Positions 25,129 to 33,626 of a stretch of 64,000 nucleotides of DNA are shown here, one piece after another; position 1 is the stretch's first letter, and each line of letters begins with the position of its first letter. The notes under the pieces are model-generated. The model ran no database searches. It saw nothing but the letters and a program-made list of their open reading frames with translations, and had not been told where the DNA came from. The stretch comes from Kitasatospora aureofaciens. Lineage in GTDB: Bacteria; Actinomycetota; Actinomycetes; Streptomycetales; Streptomycetaceae. Position numbers and translations under genes: made by a program. The stretch is taken from contig NZ_JAHTKP010000006.1 in the NCBI RefSeq assembly GCF_019192735.1, forward strand, positions 62,001-126,000. The letters are read 5' to 3'.

Positions 25129-25971
25129 TCACGCCTCGGCGAGCGGTCCGTAGGCGTCGGGGCGGCGGTCGCGGTAGAAGGCCCACTGCTGGCGGACCTC
25201 CTCGATCAGGCCGAGGTCGAGGTCGCGGACGACGAGTTCCTCCTCCTTGTCGGAGGCGACCTCGCCGACGAACTGGCCGCGCGGGTCGACGAAGTAGGAG
25301 GTGCCGTAGAAGTCGTTGTCGCCGTACTCCTCGGTACCGACGCGGTTGATGGCGGCGACGAAGTACTCGTTGGCGACGGCGGCGGCGGGCTGTTCGAGCT
25401 GCCAGAGGTAGGCGGAGAGGCCGCGGCTGGTGGCGGAGGGGTTGTAGACGATCTGGGCGCCGGCGAGGCCGAGGGCCCGCCAGCCCTCGGGGAAGTGGCG
25501 GTCGTAGCAGATGTAGACGCCGACCCGGCCGACGGCGGTGTCGAACACCGGCCAGCCGAGGTTGCCGGGCTTGAAGTAGTACTTCTCCCAGAAGCCCTTG
25601 ACCTGCGGGATGTGGTGCTTGCGGTACTTGCCGAGATAGCTGCCGTCGGCGTCGATGACGGCGGCGGTGTTGTAGTAGATCCCGGTCTGCTCCTCCTCGT
25701 AGACCGGGACGACGATCACGAGGCCGAGTTCGCGGGCGAGGTCCTGCATCCGGCGGACGGTGGGGCCGTCGGGGACGCGCTCGGCCCAGCGGTAGTGCTC
25801 GGGCTCCTGGACCTGACAGAAGTAGGGGGCGTTGAAGACCTCCTGGAAGCCGATGATCTTCGCGCCCTGGGCGGCGGCCTCGCGGGCGTACCGCTCGTGG
25901 AGGGCGATCATGCTCTCCTGGTCGCCTGTCCAGCGGGTCTGGACGAGCGCGGCACGGACGATCTGCGACAT
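25129..25971 (-). CDS. Carbamoyl-amide hydrolase (beta-ureidopropionase-like), nitrilase superfamily
   Basis: 280 residues. The catalytic triad is complete: Glu44 in GFQEVFNAPYF, Lys118 in KYRKHHIP and Cys155 in GVYICYDRHFPEG. YNPSATSRGLSAYLWQLEQP is close to beta-ureidopropionases and N-carbamoyl-amino-acid hydrolases, which release ammonia and CO2 after ring opening by dihydropyrimidinase. First gene of the four-gene operon; ATG after GGAGGTACCC. An inverted repeat operator lies 79-110 bp upstream. Confidence 0.9.
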   Translation of the reverse strand: MSQIVRAALVQTRWTGDQESMIALHERYAREAAAQGAKIIGFQEVFNAPYFCQVQEPEHYRWAERVPDGPTVRRMQDLARELGLVIVVPVYEEEQTGIYYNTAAVIDADGSYLGKYRKHHIPQVKGFWEKYYFKPGNLGWPVFDTAVGRVGVYICYDRHFPEGWRALGLAGAQIVYNPSATSRGLSAYLWQLEQPAAAVANEYFVAAINRVGTEEYGDNDFYGTSYFVDPRGQFVGEVASDKEEELVVRDLDLGLIEEVRQQWAFYRDRRPDAYGPLAEA

Positions 25972-26049
25972 GGGTACCTCCGCAACTCCGTGGCCCGCCC
26001 GTGGGGTCGGGCCTGCGGTCTGAGGGTTGACGGGGCGATCTCACCTGCT

Positions 26050-26081
26050 GGTCTACGTGCGTAGAAAGTGATCTGTAGACC
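26050..26081. promoter_or_regulatory. Operator candidate for the pyrimidine/hydantoin operon
   Basis: GGTCTAC (26050-26056) pairs with GTAGACC (26075-26081). Inside the left part, TCTACG-TG-CGTAGA (26052-26065) is itself a nearly perfect 14-bp palindrome, so the site has three half-sites of TCTAC type. It is the only such structure in the 383-bp divergent gap between the amidohydrolase and patatin genes. The regulator is unknown. The rest of the gap shows no gene. Confidence 0.55.
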
Positions 26082-26354
26082 GTAGGCCGGGCCTTGGTCG
26101 CCTGACAATACGTTGGACGTAACGCGTCTGGGGCGACCTTGTTACGCGGACACGCAGGTCCTCATGGATGGGATGAAACGGTCATCTACCCCGGGAGTGC
26201 GCTCCTTACTCATTCGAGTGAAACCGGGCGTTCGGTGTGCGGGATCCAGCCGGACTGGGTAAAACGCGCGTGGATGCCGCCGCGGACCGTCACCGGGCGG
26301 CCGCGCAGCGCGACTTCGCCCGCGGGAAACGGGCTCGCTCAGGGGGTGGTGGAC

Positions 26355-29300
26355 ATGACGGCAGCAACGGCTCCTGGAGCGACGGCTCCGGGGGCGCCGC
26401 CCGAGCGCGGCCTCGGCCGCCTGCTCGCGTGGGCGCGGCGCACCGATCCTTCCGTCCGGCCGCCCGCCGTGCCCGCGTGGGCGGGTCTGCTGCTCGCTCT
26501 CGGCGCGCTGCTTCCCGCGGTCGTCGGCGGCCTGCTGTTCCGCCATCTCGCCCCGGGCGCACCCGGGGTGGCGCTCCAGCTGGCCGGATCGCGGGCCGCC
26601 GCTGCGGTCGTGGCCGACGGGCGGGTGGAGGACCAGTTGGCCGCACTGCGGGCCGACGCCTGGCTCACCGGCGGCGCCGCCCTGACGCTGCCGGCCGCCG
26701 CCCTGCTCGGCGGGTACGTGCTCGGCCGGGCCCGCCGGCGGCTCACCGCACTTGCCACCGGGGGCGCCGGGCTGCTCGCGGCCTGCTGCGGCTTCGGCGC
26801 GGACGCGCTGATCACCCATGGCCTCGACCACCCGGACGGGTCCGACGCGCCGTTCGCCGTCGCCGCCGCACTCGCCACCGTCAAGTGGCTGCTGCTCCTG
26901 CCCGCCGGGGCGATCACGGCGGGCGTCCTCACCGTCACCGCCGCCCGGGCCGTCCGCGGGCTCCTGGTACGCCCGGAGGCCCCGGACAGGAGCGGGGCCG
27001 AGGACAGAGACAGAGACGGCGGCTCCCCCGACCGCCCCGCGCTGATCCCGCCCTGGCCGGTGGCCACGGCGCACGGCGGGCTCTGGCCGGCCGGCCCGTT
27101 CACCGGCGACCCGGCCGAGCCCCACACCCGCTGGCACGACGGCGCCCGGGTGCCTCCGGGCCGCGAACCCGCCGAACTCGGCTTCTGCGCCTCGGGCGGC
27201 GGCATCCGCTCGGCCTGCGTCACCCTCGGCGCGCTCCAGTCGTTGCGGCCGTGGCTGAAGCGCGCCCGCTACCTGGTCTCCGTCTCCGGCGGCGGCTACG
27301 CGGTCGGCGCGATGCAGCTCGCGCTCAGCGACTCCGCGCCGGGCGGCCCCGTGCACGCCGTCTCGGGTCTGACGGCCGACACCGTGCTGGAGCCCGGCTC
27401 CCCGGAGGAGGACCACCTCCGCCGCCACAGCAAGTACATCGCCGACGGCGCGGGCGAGTGGCTCGTCGCCCTCGGGACTCTGCTGCGCGGCCTGATCTCG
27501 GCGTTCACACTGCTGCTCGCCGGCGTTCTGGTGCTCGGCCTCGGGCTCGGCTGGTACTACCACCTCGTGCCGCTCACCCGTCTGGACGGCCTGGCGGCGG
27601 TCGGTCTGCGCACGGGCGGCGTTGGCACGGCGAGCGCGCTGGAGTTCCGCACGCCCGCCCTCGTCGCCCTGGCCGCGCTGCTGGTCACCGCCGCCGCGTG
27701 CTGGCTGCTCTGGCTGCTGGCGTTCCCGCCGCTCGGCTGGGACGCCCTGTTGCCGCGCACGCTCCGCCGGCTGTTCCACGGCGCCCTGGCGCTGGCCGGG
27801 CTGCTGGCCGTCGGGGTGCTCGTGGTGCCGGGGCTGGCCTGGGGCGCGGTCCGGTTCCAGCAGGCACTGGCGGCGGGCCCGCAGTTGACGGGCGCCGGGC
27901 TCAGCCTCACCGTCGTGCTCAGCTACCTCGCGCTGCTGCTCGGCATACTCTGGCGCGACCGCCGGACGATCCGCCGGGGCGCGACCGCCGTCACCGGGGC
28001 ACTGCGCGGGGCGGGCCGCCTCGGCGGCGGCCTCACCGCCGACCTCCCGCAATACGTCGTGCTGTGGGCGGCGCTGGCCGCGCTGTCGACGGGGGCGCTG
28101 CTCGCGCTGGGCTGGGCCGTCGCCACCGGGTACGCCTGGCCGACGGCCGTCCAGGTGCTGCTGCCGCTGGTACTGGGCGCGGTCGGGCTCAATCTGGACC
28201 AGACGTGGATGAGCCTGCACCCGTTCTACCGGCTGCGGCTGGCCTCGGCGTTCGCAGTCCGGCGGGTCGCCGAGGGCGGCGCGGTGGTGGCCCGGCCGTA
28301 CGACTTCTTCCGGGAGCAGACCTGGCTCAGCCACTACGCCGCCCGGCACCCGGACTTCCCTCAGGTGATCTTCTCGGCGGCGGCGAACCTGTCCGGCGAC
28401 GCCCGCACTCCGCCAGGGCGCCGGGCGGTCTCCTTCACGCTCTCGCACGACTACGTGGGCGGTCCGGACGTCGGCTACGCGCGCACCGACCTGCTGGAGC
28501 GGCGCACCCGGCGGCACATCGCCCGGGATCTCACCGTGCAGTCGGCGATGGCCGTCTCCGGGGCCGCGTTCTCCTCGGCCATGGGCCGTCAATCCAAGGC
28601 CTACCAGGGGCTGTTCGCCGTCACCAACGCCAGGCTCGGCACCTGGCTGCCCAACCCTGCCGTGCTGGGACCCAGTTGGTCCGGCGTGCCGGACTGGCGC
28701 CGCCCGACACAGCCGGCCGTCCGCCGGTTGCCGTACCAACTGCGCGAGCTGACCGGGCGGTTCCCGATGGACGACCGTTTCCTGCTGACCACCGACGGCG
28801 GCCACTACGAGAACCTGGGCCTGGTCGAGCTGCTGCGGCACGGCGTGCGGACGGCGGTCTGCATCGACGCCAGCGGCGACTCCGGGTACGCCGCCAACCT
28901 CGCCGCCGCGATCACCCTGGCGCGCGAGGAGTTGGGCATCGTCATCACGCTGCACGAGCCCGAGGTGCTGATCCCCGGCAGCGCCGCCGAGCAGGAGGCC
29001 ACCGGCCGCAAGGGGCTGGGCGAGCAGCCACCGCTGCGCGGGCTGGCGGAGCAGCTGTCCGCGCGGCTCTCGGCCCGGGCGGTGATCACCGGGGACATCA
29101 ACTACCCGGTACCGCTCGACGGTTCATCGGGCGGCCCAGGCACAGACACCGACGGGGCCGACGGCCGACACAGCACGCTGGTCGTCGTGCAGGCCGTCCT
29201 CACCGCCGCCATGCCGTACGAGCTGCACTCGTACGCGGTGGCCAACGCGGCGTTCCCGAACGACGGCACCAGCGACCAGTGGTTCGACCACCGGCAGTTC

Positions 29301-29444
29301 GACGCCTACCAGGCGCTCGGCCGCTACCTGGGCGAGCAGGCGGCGCCGGTGATCGAGGCGGCCCTGGCCGGCCGGCACGGGGCCGGCCACGTCGACCACG
29401 ACTCCCCCGGCTCCACGGCGCCCGGCCGAGGGGTGAGCGTCTGA
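26355..29444 (+). CDS. Large membrane-anchored patatin-like phospholipase
   Basis: About 1,029 residues. Patatin lipase elements are split by a long insert: the oxyanion motif CASGGGIRSACVTLG near residue 277, the nucleophile serine in VSVSGGGYAVGAM near residue 310, and the catalytic Asp in TTDGGHYENLGLVELL near residue 813. N-terminal membrane segments occupy residues about 37-200. A second membrane block (about 375-620) lies between nucleophile and Asp, so the active site probably assembles across a membrane-embedded insert. Substrate is probably a lipid ester. I chose ATG 26355 (MTAATAPG) after GGGGGTGGTGG; the upstream open frame is promoter DNA. Confidence 0.82.
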   Translation: MTAATAPGATAPGAPPERGLGRLLAWARRTDPSVRPPAVPAWAGLLLALGALLPAVVGGLLFRHLAPGAPGVALQLAGSRAAAAVVADGRVEDQLAALRADAWLTGGAALTLPAAALLGGYVLGRARRRLTALATGGAGLLAACCGFGADALITHGLDHPDGSDAPFAVAAALATVKWLLLLPAGAITAGVLTVTAARAVRGLLVRPEAPDRSGAEDRDRDGGSPDRPALIPPWPVATAHGGLWPAGPFTGDPAEPHTRWHDGARVPPGREPAELGFCASGGGIRSACVTLGALQSLRPWLKRARYLVSVSGGGYAVGAMQLALSDSAPGGPVHAVSGLTADTVLEPGSPEEDHLRRHSKYIADGAGEWLVALGTLLRGLISAFTLLLAGVLVLGLGLGWYYHLVPLTRLDGLAAVGLRTGGVGTASALEFRTPALVALAALLVTAAACWLLWLLAFPPLGWDALLPRTLRRLFHGALALAGLLAVGVLVVPGLAWGAVRFQQALAAGPQLTGAGLSLTVVLSYLALLLGILWRDRRTIRRGATAVTGALRGAGRLGGGLTADLPQYVVLWAALAALSTGALLALGWAVATGYAWPTAVQVLLPLVLGAVGLNLDQTWMSLHPFYRLRLASAFAVRRVAEGGAVVARPYDFFREQTWLSHYAARHPDFPQVIFSAAANLSGDARTPPGRRAVSFTLSHDYVGGPDVGYARTDLLERRTRRHIARDLTVQSAMAVSGAAFSSAMGRQSKAYQGLFAVTNARLGTWLPNPAVLGPSWSGVPDWRRPTQPAVRRLPYQLRELTGRFPMDDRFLLTTDGGHYENLGLVELLRHGVRTAVCIDASGDSGYAANLAAAITLAREELGIVITLHEPEVLIPGSAAEQEATGRKGLGEQPPLRGLAEQLSARLSARAVITGDINYPVPLDGSSGGPGTDTDGADGRHSTLVVVQAVLTAAMPYELHSYAVANAAFPNDGTSDQWFDHRQFDAYQALGRYLGEQAAPVIEAALAGRHGAGHVDHDSPGSTAPGRGVSV

Positions 29445-29532
29445 CGGGCGAACGGCCTGGCCCGGCCCAAGGGGCGAGCAGGCCGCAGGTCCGGCTTGAC
29501 TCCCGCCGCTTCAGTCGGGAAGGATCCGACGC

Positions 29533-29610
29533 ATGGACTCCGGCGCCACTCTGGTCTGCCGCCTGCACGTCGATCTGCGACGCCAGGCAAGTTCCATCTG
29601 TGCCTGTTGA
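29533..29610 (+). CDS. Cysteine-responsive leader peptide
   Basis: A 25-residue ORF too short for ordinary gene calls. The peptide opens MDSGATLVC, then has the RLHVDLRRQASSIC core ending in Cys-Ala-Cys. The LHVDLRRQAS..C pattern is that of actinobacterial leader peptides placed before sulfur-assimilation and cysteine genes. There translation through terminal Cys codons is thought to sense cysteine supply. AAGGA stands eight bases before the ATG. It lies 193 bp upstream of the cysteine dioxygenase gene. The remaining leader (29611-29803) shows no other gene. Confidence 0.75.
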   Translation: MDSGATLVCRLHVDLRRQASSICAC

Positions 29611-29803
29611 CCTTGTCTCTCCGCGCCGGTTCCGCCCTGTGACGTCTGCCAGGGCCCGCGCCGCGCACCCGCACCCGCAGTTCTGATCCCGCCCAGCCCG
29701 GCGTACCCGTGCGTGCCGTGCCGCTCCGTCGGCCCGTGCCCGCCCCGGCCGCCCGGACCAGGGCGCATCCCCCGACGTTCCCGTCGCACCCGAGGACGCC
29801 CAC

Positions 29804-30328
29804 ATGAGCCTGGACCTCGCCCCCGACCGCCCGGCCACGGCCGACACCGTCCCCTCCCCTGAGGAAACCCGTGCGCCACTCACGCCGAACGCCCTGCGCA
29901 CGATCGTCCGAGAGCTGGCCGAACAGCCCGACCAGTGGATCCACCACGTCCGCCTGTCCACCGAAGAGCGCTGGTACCGGCGTCTGGTGGCCGACGACGA
30001 CCACGAGGTGTGGCTTATCAGCTGGCTGCCCGGCCAGTCGACCGGCTTCCACGACCACGGCGGCTCGCGCGGCGCGTTCACCGTCGCCCTCGGCGAGTTG
30101 GAGGAGCTGTCCCTCGGCGGGCCCGACCAGGGCCTGCTGATCCGACAGGTCCCGGCGGGCACCGCCCGCGCCTTCGGCCCCGAGTATGTGCACGACGTGC
30201 GCAACACGGCCTCCGGCCCGGCCGTAACCCTGCACGCCTACTCGCCGCCGCTGGGCTCGATGGCGCACTACGACCTGCGGGCCGGCGGGCTCGTTCGCAC
30301 CTCGGAGGAAGGACCGGAGCAGTGGTGA
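29804..30328 (+). CDS. Cysteine dioxygenase
   Basis: 174 residues, a cupin iron enzyme oxidising cysteine (or a similar thiol acid) to the sulfinate. Metal-binding residues appear as His83 and His85 in GFHDHGGSRGAF and His130 in GPEYVHDVRN. This three-His set is that of thiol dioxygenases. Leader control by cysteine and the rhodanese partner fit a sulfur-catabolic role. Its stop overlaps the next start by GTGA. Confidence 0.9.
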   Translation: MSLDLAPDRPATADTVPSPEETRAPLTPNALRTIVRELAEQPDQWIHHVRLSTEERWYRRLVADDDHEVWLISWLPGQSTGFHDHGGSRGAFTVALGELEELSLGGPDQGLLIRQVPAGTARAFGPEYVHDVRNTASGPAVTLHAYSPPLGSMAHYDLRAGGLVRTSEEGPEQW

Positions 30329-30708
30329 CCACGATCGACGACCTGGTGGATCGGGCACGCGAGGGCGTGTACCGCCCGCGCGCCCGGGAGGCGTACCAGG
30401 CCCAGCTGGACGGTGCGCTGCTGGTGGACATCCGTCCGGCGGCGCAGCGGGCGGCGGAGGGGGAGATCCCCGGCTCGCTGATCATCGAGCGCAACGTGCT
30501 GGAGTGGCGGCTGGACCCGACGGGCAGTCACCGGATCCCCGAGGCGTCGGGGTACGACGTCGAGGTGATCGTGGTCTGCTCGGAGGGGTACGCGTCGAGT
30601 CTGGCCGCGGCCTCGCTGCGCGAGCTGGGGCTGCACCGGGCGACAGACCTGGACGGCGGGTTCGTCGGCTGGGCGGCGGCCGGGCTGGCGACGCGTCAGG
30701 GCGGCTGA
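30325..30708 (+). CDS. Rhodanese-like sulfurtransferase
   Basis: 127 residues, a single rhodanese domain. The active-site Cys85 sits in VVCSEGYASSLAAASL, and DGALLVDIRPAAQRAAEGEIPGS is the conserved early segment. It probably handles sulfane sulfur produced alongside cysteine oxidation. The GTG start overlaps the dioxygenase stop, so the two are translationally coupled. An open frame upstream of the GTG is a shadow of the dioxygenase gene. Confidence 0.9.
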   Translation: MTTIDDLVDRAREGVYRPRAREAYQAQLDGALLVDIRPAAQRAAEGEIPGSLIIERNVLEWRLDPTGSHRIPEASGYDVEVIVVCSEGYASSLAAASLRELGLHRATDLDGGFVGWAAAGLATRQGG

Positions 30709-30729
30709 GCGGCCGAGCGGGTCCGGAAC

Positions 30730-30800
30730 AGCCCGCTGGACGTCCACTCGATGCCCGTTGGACGTCCGCTCGACGCCGGCTCGAAGCCCGCTGGACGCCG
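30730..30800. repeat. Imperfect tandem repeat between operons
   Basis: About three degenerate copies of a roughly 22-35 bp unit containing GCCCGCTGGACG, then TCCGCTCGA, follow the rhodanese gene. The remainder of the 327-bp gap (30801-31035) is slightly AT-richer and holds the promoter region of the osmoprotectant ABC operon, including CTTTTGTCGACATACC; no gene is seen. Confidence 0.5.
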
Positions 30801-31035
30801 CCCGCGCCGCGTGCCGGATGGTAAATCAGGGACAGGAGATAATGCAGGTCATAGGCTGATCGGAGTTTCCGCCGGTCCGAAGCTGGGCAGCCACGCGGGC
30901 GGAAGAACGCCCGGGCAGTTGATCAGACAGATGGCATCGCGGTCCACACCGCCACCTTTTGTCGACATACCGCCAACAACCGAAAGACCGACACAGGCGC
31001 CGCCACCAGGGGGCGCCCGAACGAGGAAACTCCCC

Positions 31036-32202
31036 GTGATCAGATTCGACGGCGCCGGCAAGCGCCACCCCGACGGCACGATCGCCGTCGAGGGCCTCGA
31101 CCTGGACGTGCCGACCGGACGGATAACCGTCCTGGTCGGACCGTCCGGGTGCGGCAAGACCACCCTCCTGCGCATGGTCAACCGGATGGTCGAGCCCACC
31201 TCGGGCCGGGTGCTGCTGGACGGCACGGACGTCGCCGAGCTGGAACCCGCCAAGCTCCGCCGCGGCATCGGGTACGTGATCCAGCAGGCCGGACTCTTCC
31301 CGCACCGCAAGGTGATCGACAACATCGCCACCGTCCCCTACCTGCTCGGCTGGGACCGCAAGAAGGCCCGCGCCCGGGCCGCCGAACTGCTCGAACTGGT
31401 CGGGCTCGCACCCGAGACCGGCAAGCGCTACCCGTTCCAGCTCTCCGGCGGCCAGCAGCAGCGCGTCGGCGTGGCCCGCGCCCTCGCCGCCGACCCGCCC
31501 GTGCTGCTGATGGACGAGCCGTTCAGCGCCGTCGACCCGGTGGTGCGCGCCGGGCTCCAGGACGAGCTGCTGCGGCTCCAGTCCGAGCTGCACAAGACGG
31601 TGCTGTTCGTCACCCACGACATCGAGGAGGCCGTGCGGCTCGGCGACCAGGTCGTCGTGCTGCGCGGGCAGGGCCGGATCGCCCAGCTGGCCGACCCGCA
31701 CACCCTGCTCACCGCCCCCGCCGACGACGACGTGGCCGCCTTCCTCGGCCGCGACCGCGGCCTGCGCGGCCTCGGCCTGCGCGCCGCGAGCGCCGTCACC
31801 GTCCGCCCGGTGGACGACGGACTGCGGTACGGCGGCTGGGAGTTGGCGCTGGACGACGAGCGCCGCCCGATCGGCTGGATCGACCGTGACGCCGTCGCCG
31901 CCGAGTTGCACCCGGCCGCCGGCTACCGGCCCGACACCGACACCCTGCGCACCGCGCTGGACGCCGCCGTCCTCTCCCCCGCCGGGGTCGCCGTCGCCCT
32001 GGACGCCGACGGCCGGGCCACCGGCACGGCGAGCCGCGAGGCCGTCCTCACCGCCCTGGCCGCGCCCGGCGGGGCTACCGGCGGGACCGACAGCGAGACA
32101 GACGGCGAGACCGACGGAGCTACCGGCGGGGCTACCGGGGACGAGCCGGACAGCACGGACCGAGCCACCGGCCAGACGGGCGGAGCCACCGGTGGACGAT
32201 GA
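31036..32202 (+). CDS. Osmoprotectant (glycine betaine/choline) ABC transporter, ATPase
   Basis: 388 residues. Walker A GPSGCGKTT (about 35-43), signature LSGGQQQRVGVARALA, Walker B VLLMDEPFSAVDP and switch THDIEEAVRLG place it in the OpuA/ProV-type importers. A C-terminal regulatory region follows ATPase residue 240. The last 40 residues are a Gly/Thr/Asp-rich repeat tail (DGATGGATGDEPD) of likely slippage origin. The GTG at 31036 follows GAGGAAA. First of four genes for uptake of compatible solutes; overlaps the first permease. Confidence 0.9.
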   Translation: MIRFDGAGKRHPDGTIAVEGLDLDVPTGRITVLVGPSGCGKTTLLRMVNRMVEPTSGRVLLDGTDVAELEPAKLRRGIGYVIQQAGLFPHRKVIDNIATVPYLLGWDRKKARARAAELLELVGLAPETGKRYPFQLSGGQQQRVGVARALAADPPVLLMDEPFSAVDPVVRAGLQDELLRLQSELHKTVLFVTHDIEEAVRLGDQVVVLRGQGRIAQLADPHTLLTAPADDDVAAFLGRDRGLRGLGLRAASAVTVRPVDDGLRYGGWELALDDERRPIGWIDRDAVAAELHPAAGYRPDTDTLRTALDAAVLSPAGVAVALDADGRATGTASREAVLTALAAPGGATGGTDSETDGETDGATGGATGDEPDSTDRATGQTGGATGGR

Positions 32203-32860
32203 ACCGATCGTCCGCTGGTACTGGATCGGCGACCACCTCGGCTACCTCGGCAACCTGCTCGCCGACCACGCCGTGATCGCCCTGCTGCCGGTGCTCTTCG
32301 GCCTACTGCTGGCCGTGCCGCTGGGCCTGGCCTGCGCCCGCTTCCCCCGGCTCTACCAACCGCTCGCCGCCGTCTTCAACATCGTCTACGCGCTGCCCGC
32401 GGTGGCCGTCTTCATGCTGCTCATCCCGTACACCGGGCTCGCCACACAGGCCACCGTGATGATCCCGCTCACCTTCTACGCGCTCGCCGTGCTGCTGCCC
32501 ACCATCGTGGACGGGCTGCGCGCCGTCCCGGACGCCGTCCGGCAGGCCGCCACCGCGATGGGCTACGGGCCGTGGCACCGGCTGACCGCCGTCGAACTGC
32601 CCTCCGCCCTGCCATACCTGATCGCCGGACTGCGGGTCGCCGCGGTGTCCAGCATCTCGCTGGCGAGCGTCGGCGCGCTGGTCGGGCGAGGCGGGCTCGG
32701 CTACCTGTTCATGGACGGGTTCCAGCGCACCTTCCCGACCCCGATCGTGGCCGGCATCGTGCTGATCGCCGCGCTCGCAGTGGCCGTCGACCTGGCGCTG
32801 GTCGGCGCCCGGCGGCTGCTCGCGCCGTGGGCCGTCCGGGAGAAGGGAGCGGGCCGGTGA
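32192..32860 (+). CDS. Osmoprotectant ABC transporter, permease 1
   Basis: 222 residues, a ProW/OpuBB-type permease with about five membrane helices. The coupling loop AVRQAATAMGYGPWHRLTAV contacts the ATPase. ACARFPRLYQPLAAVFNIVYALPAVAVF is typical of the family. The GTG at 32192 lies inside the end of the ATPase gene (11-nt overlap). Confidence 0.9.
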   Translation: MDDEPIVRWYWIGDHLGYLGNLLADHAVIALLPVLFGLLLAVPLGLACARFPRLYQPLAAVFNIVYALPAVAVFMLLIPYTGLATQATVMIPLTFYALAVLLPTIVDGLRAVPDAVRQAATAMGYGPWHRLTAVELPSALPYLIAGLRVAAVSSISLASVGALVGRGGLGYLFMDGFQRTFPTPIVAGIVLIAALAVAVDLALVGARRLLAPWAVREKGAGR

Positions 32861-33534
32861 ACTGGCTCTCCTGGCTGAGCGACTTCTTCTCCGACCCGGA
32901 CCACCGAAGCGGCCCGGACTCGATCGTGCACCGGATCTCCGAGCACCTGGTGTTCTGCGGCGAGGCGCTGCTGTTCGCGGCGCTGATCGCCGTCCCGCTC
33001 GGGCTGCTGATCGGCTACACGGGGCGCGGCGTCACCATCGTCACGGGCATCGCCGGCTTCGCCCGCGCCCTGCCCACGCTGGGGCTGGTCACGCTGGCGG
33101 TGCTGCTCGGCAGGGTCGACGACACGGCGGTGCTGATCCCGCTGGTGGCGCTCGCCGCGCCGCCGCTGCTGGTCGCGGCCGTCGAGGGGGTGCGCGGCAC
33201 CGACCCGGACGTCCGGGACGCGGCGCGCGGCATCGGGCTGACGCATCCGCAGGTGCTGTGGCAGGTCTGCCTGCCGTCCGCGGCGCCGACCCTGCTGGCG
33301 GGCTTCCGGACGGCCACCGTCCAGGTGATCGCGACCGCCACGGTGGCCGCGTACGTCGGGCTCGGCGGCCTGGGCCGGTACGTCTTCGACGGGCTGGCCA
33401 CCCGCAAGTACGCGGTGACCGCGGGCGGGGCGGTGCTCGTGGTGCTGCTCGCGATCGGCGCCCAGCTGTTCTTCGCCCTGCTCGCCCGGTACGCGCTCCC
33501 GCCCGGGGTGCGCGCCCAGCGCCGGACCCGCTGA
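32857..33534 (+). CDS. Osmoprotectant ABC transporter, permease 2
   Basis: 225 residues, the second membrane subunit. LIGYTGRGVTIVTGIAGFARALPTLGL and the coupling loop VRDAARGIGLTHPQVLWQV are clear. Two different permeases with one ATPase and one binding protein give the OpuB/OpuC arrangement. The GTG overlaps the previous stop by GTGA. Confidence 0.9.
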   Translation: MNWLSWLSDFFSDPDHRSGPDSIVHRISEHLVFCGEALLFAALIAVPLGLLIGYTGRGVTIVTGIAGFARALPTLGLVTLAVLLGRVDDTAVLIPLVALAAPPLLVAAVEGVRGTDPDVRDAARGIGLTHPQVLWQVCLPSAAPTLLAGFRTATVQVIATATVAAYVGLGGLGRYVFDGLATRKYAVTAGGAVLVVLLAIGAQLFFALLARYALPPGVRAQRRTR

Positions 33535-33626
33535 CGGGGCCTGCGCGCCGGACCTGTGTGTCGGGCCCATCTGCCGGCCCCACCTGAACCTCCCTTCTCC
33601 ACCATCCCGGAAGGACATCTGTCACC

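Noticed and set aside
26139..26354. Longer patatin N terminus from 26139
   Set aside because: The segment overlaps the divergent promoter region, is not coding in composition and lacks a ribosome site; the ATG at 26355 has one.
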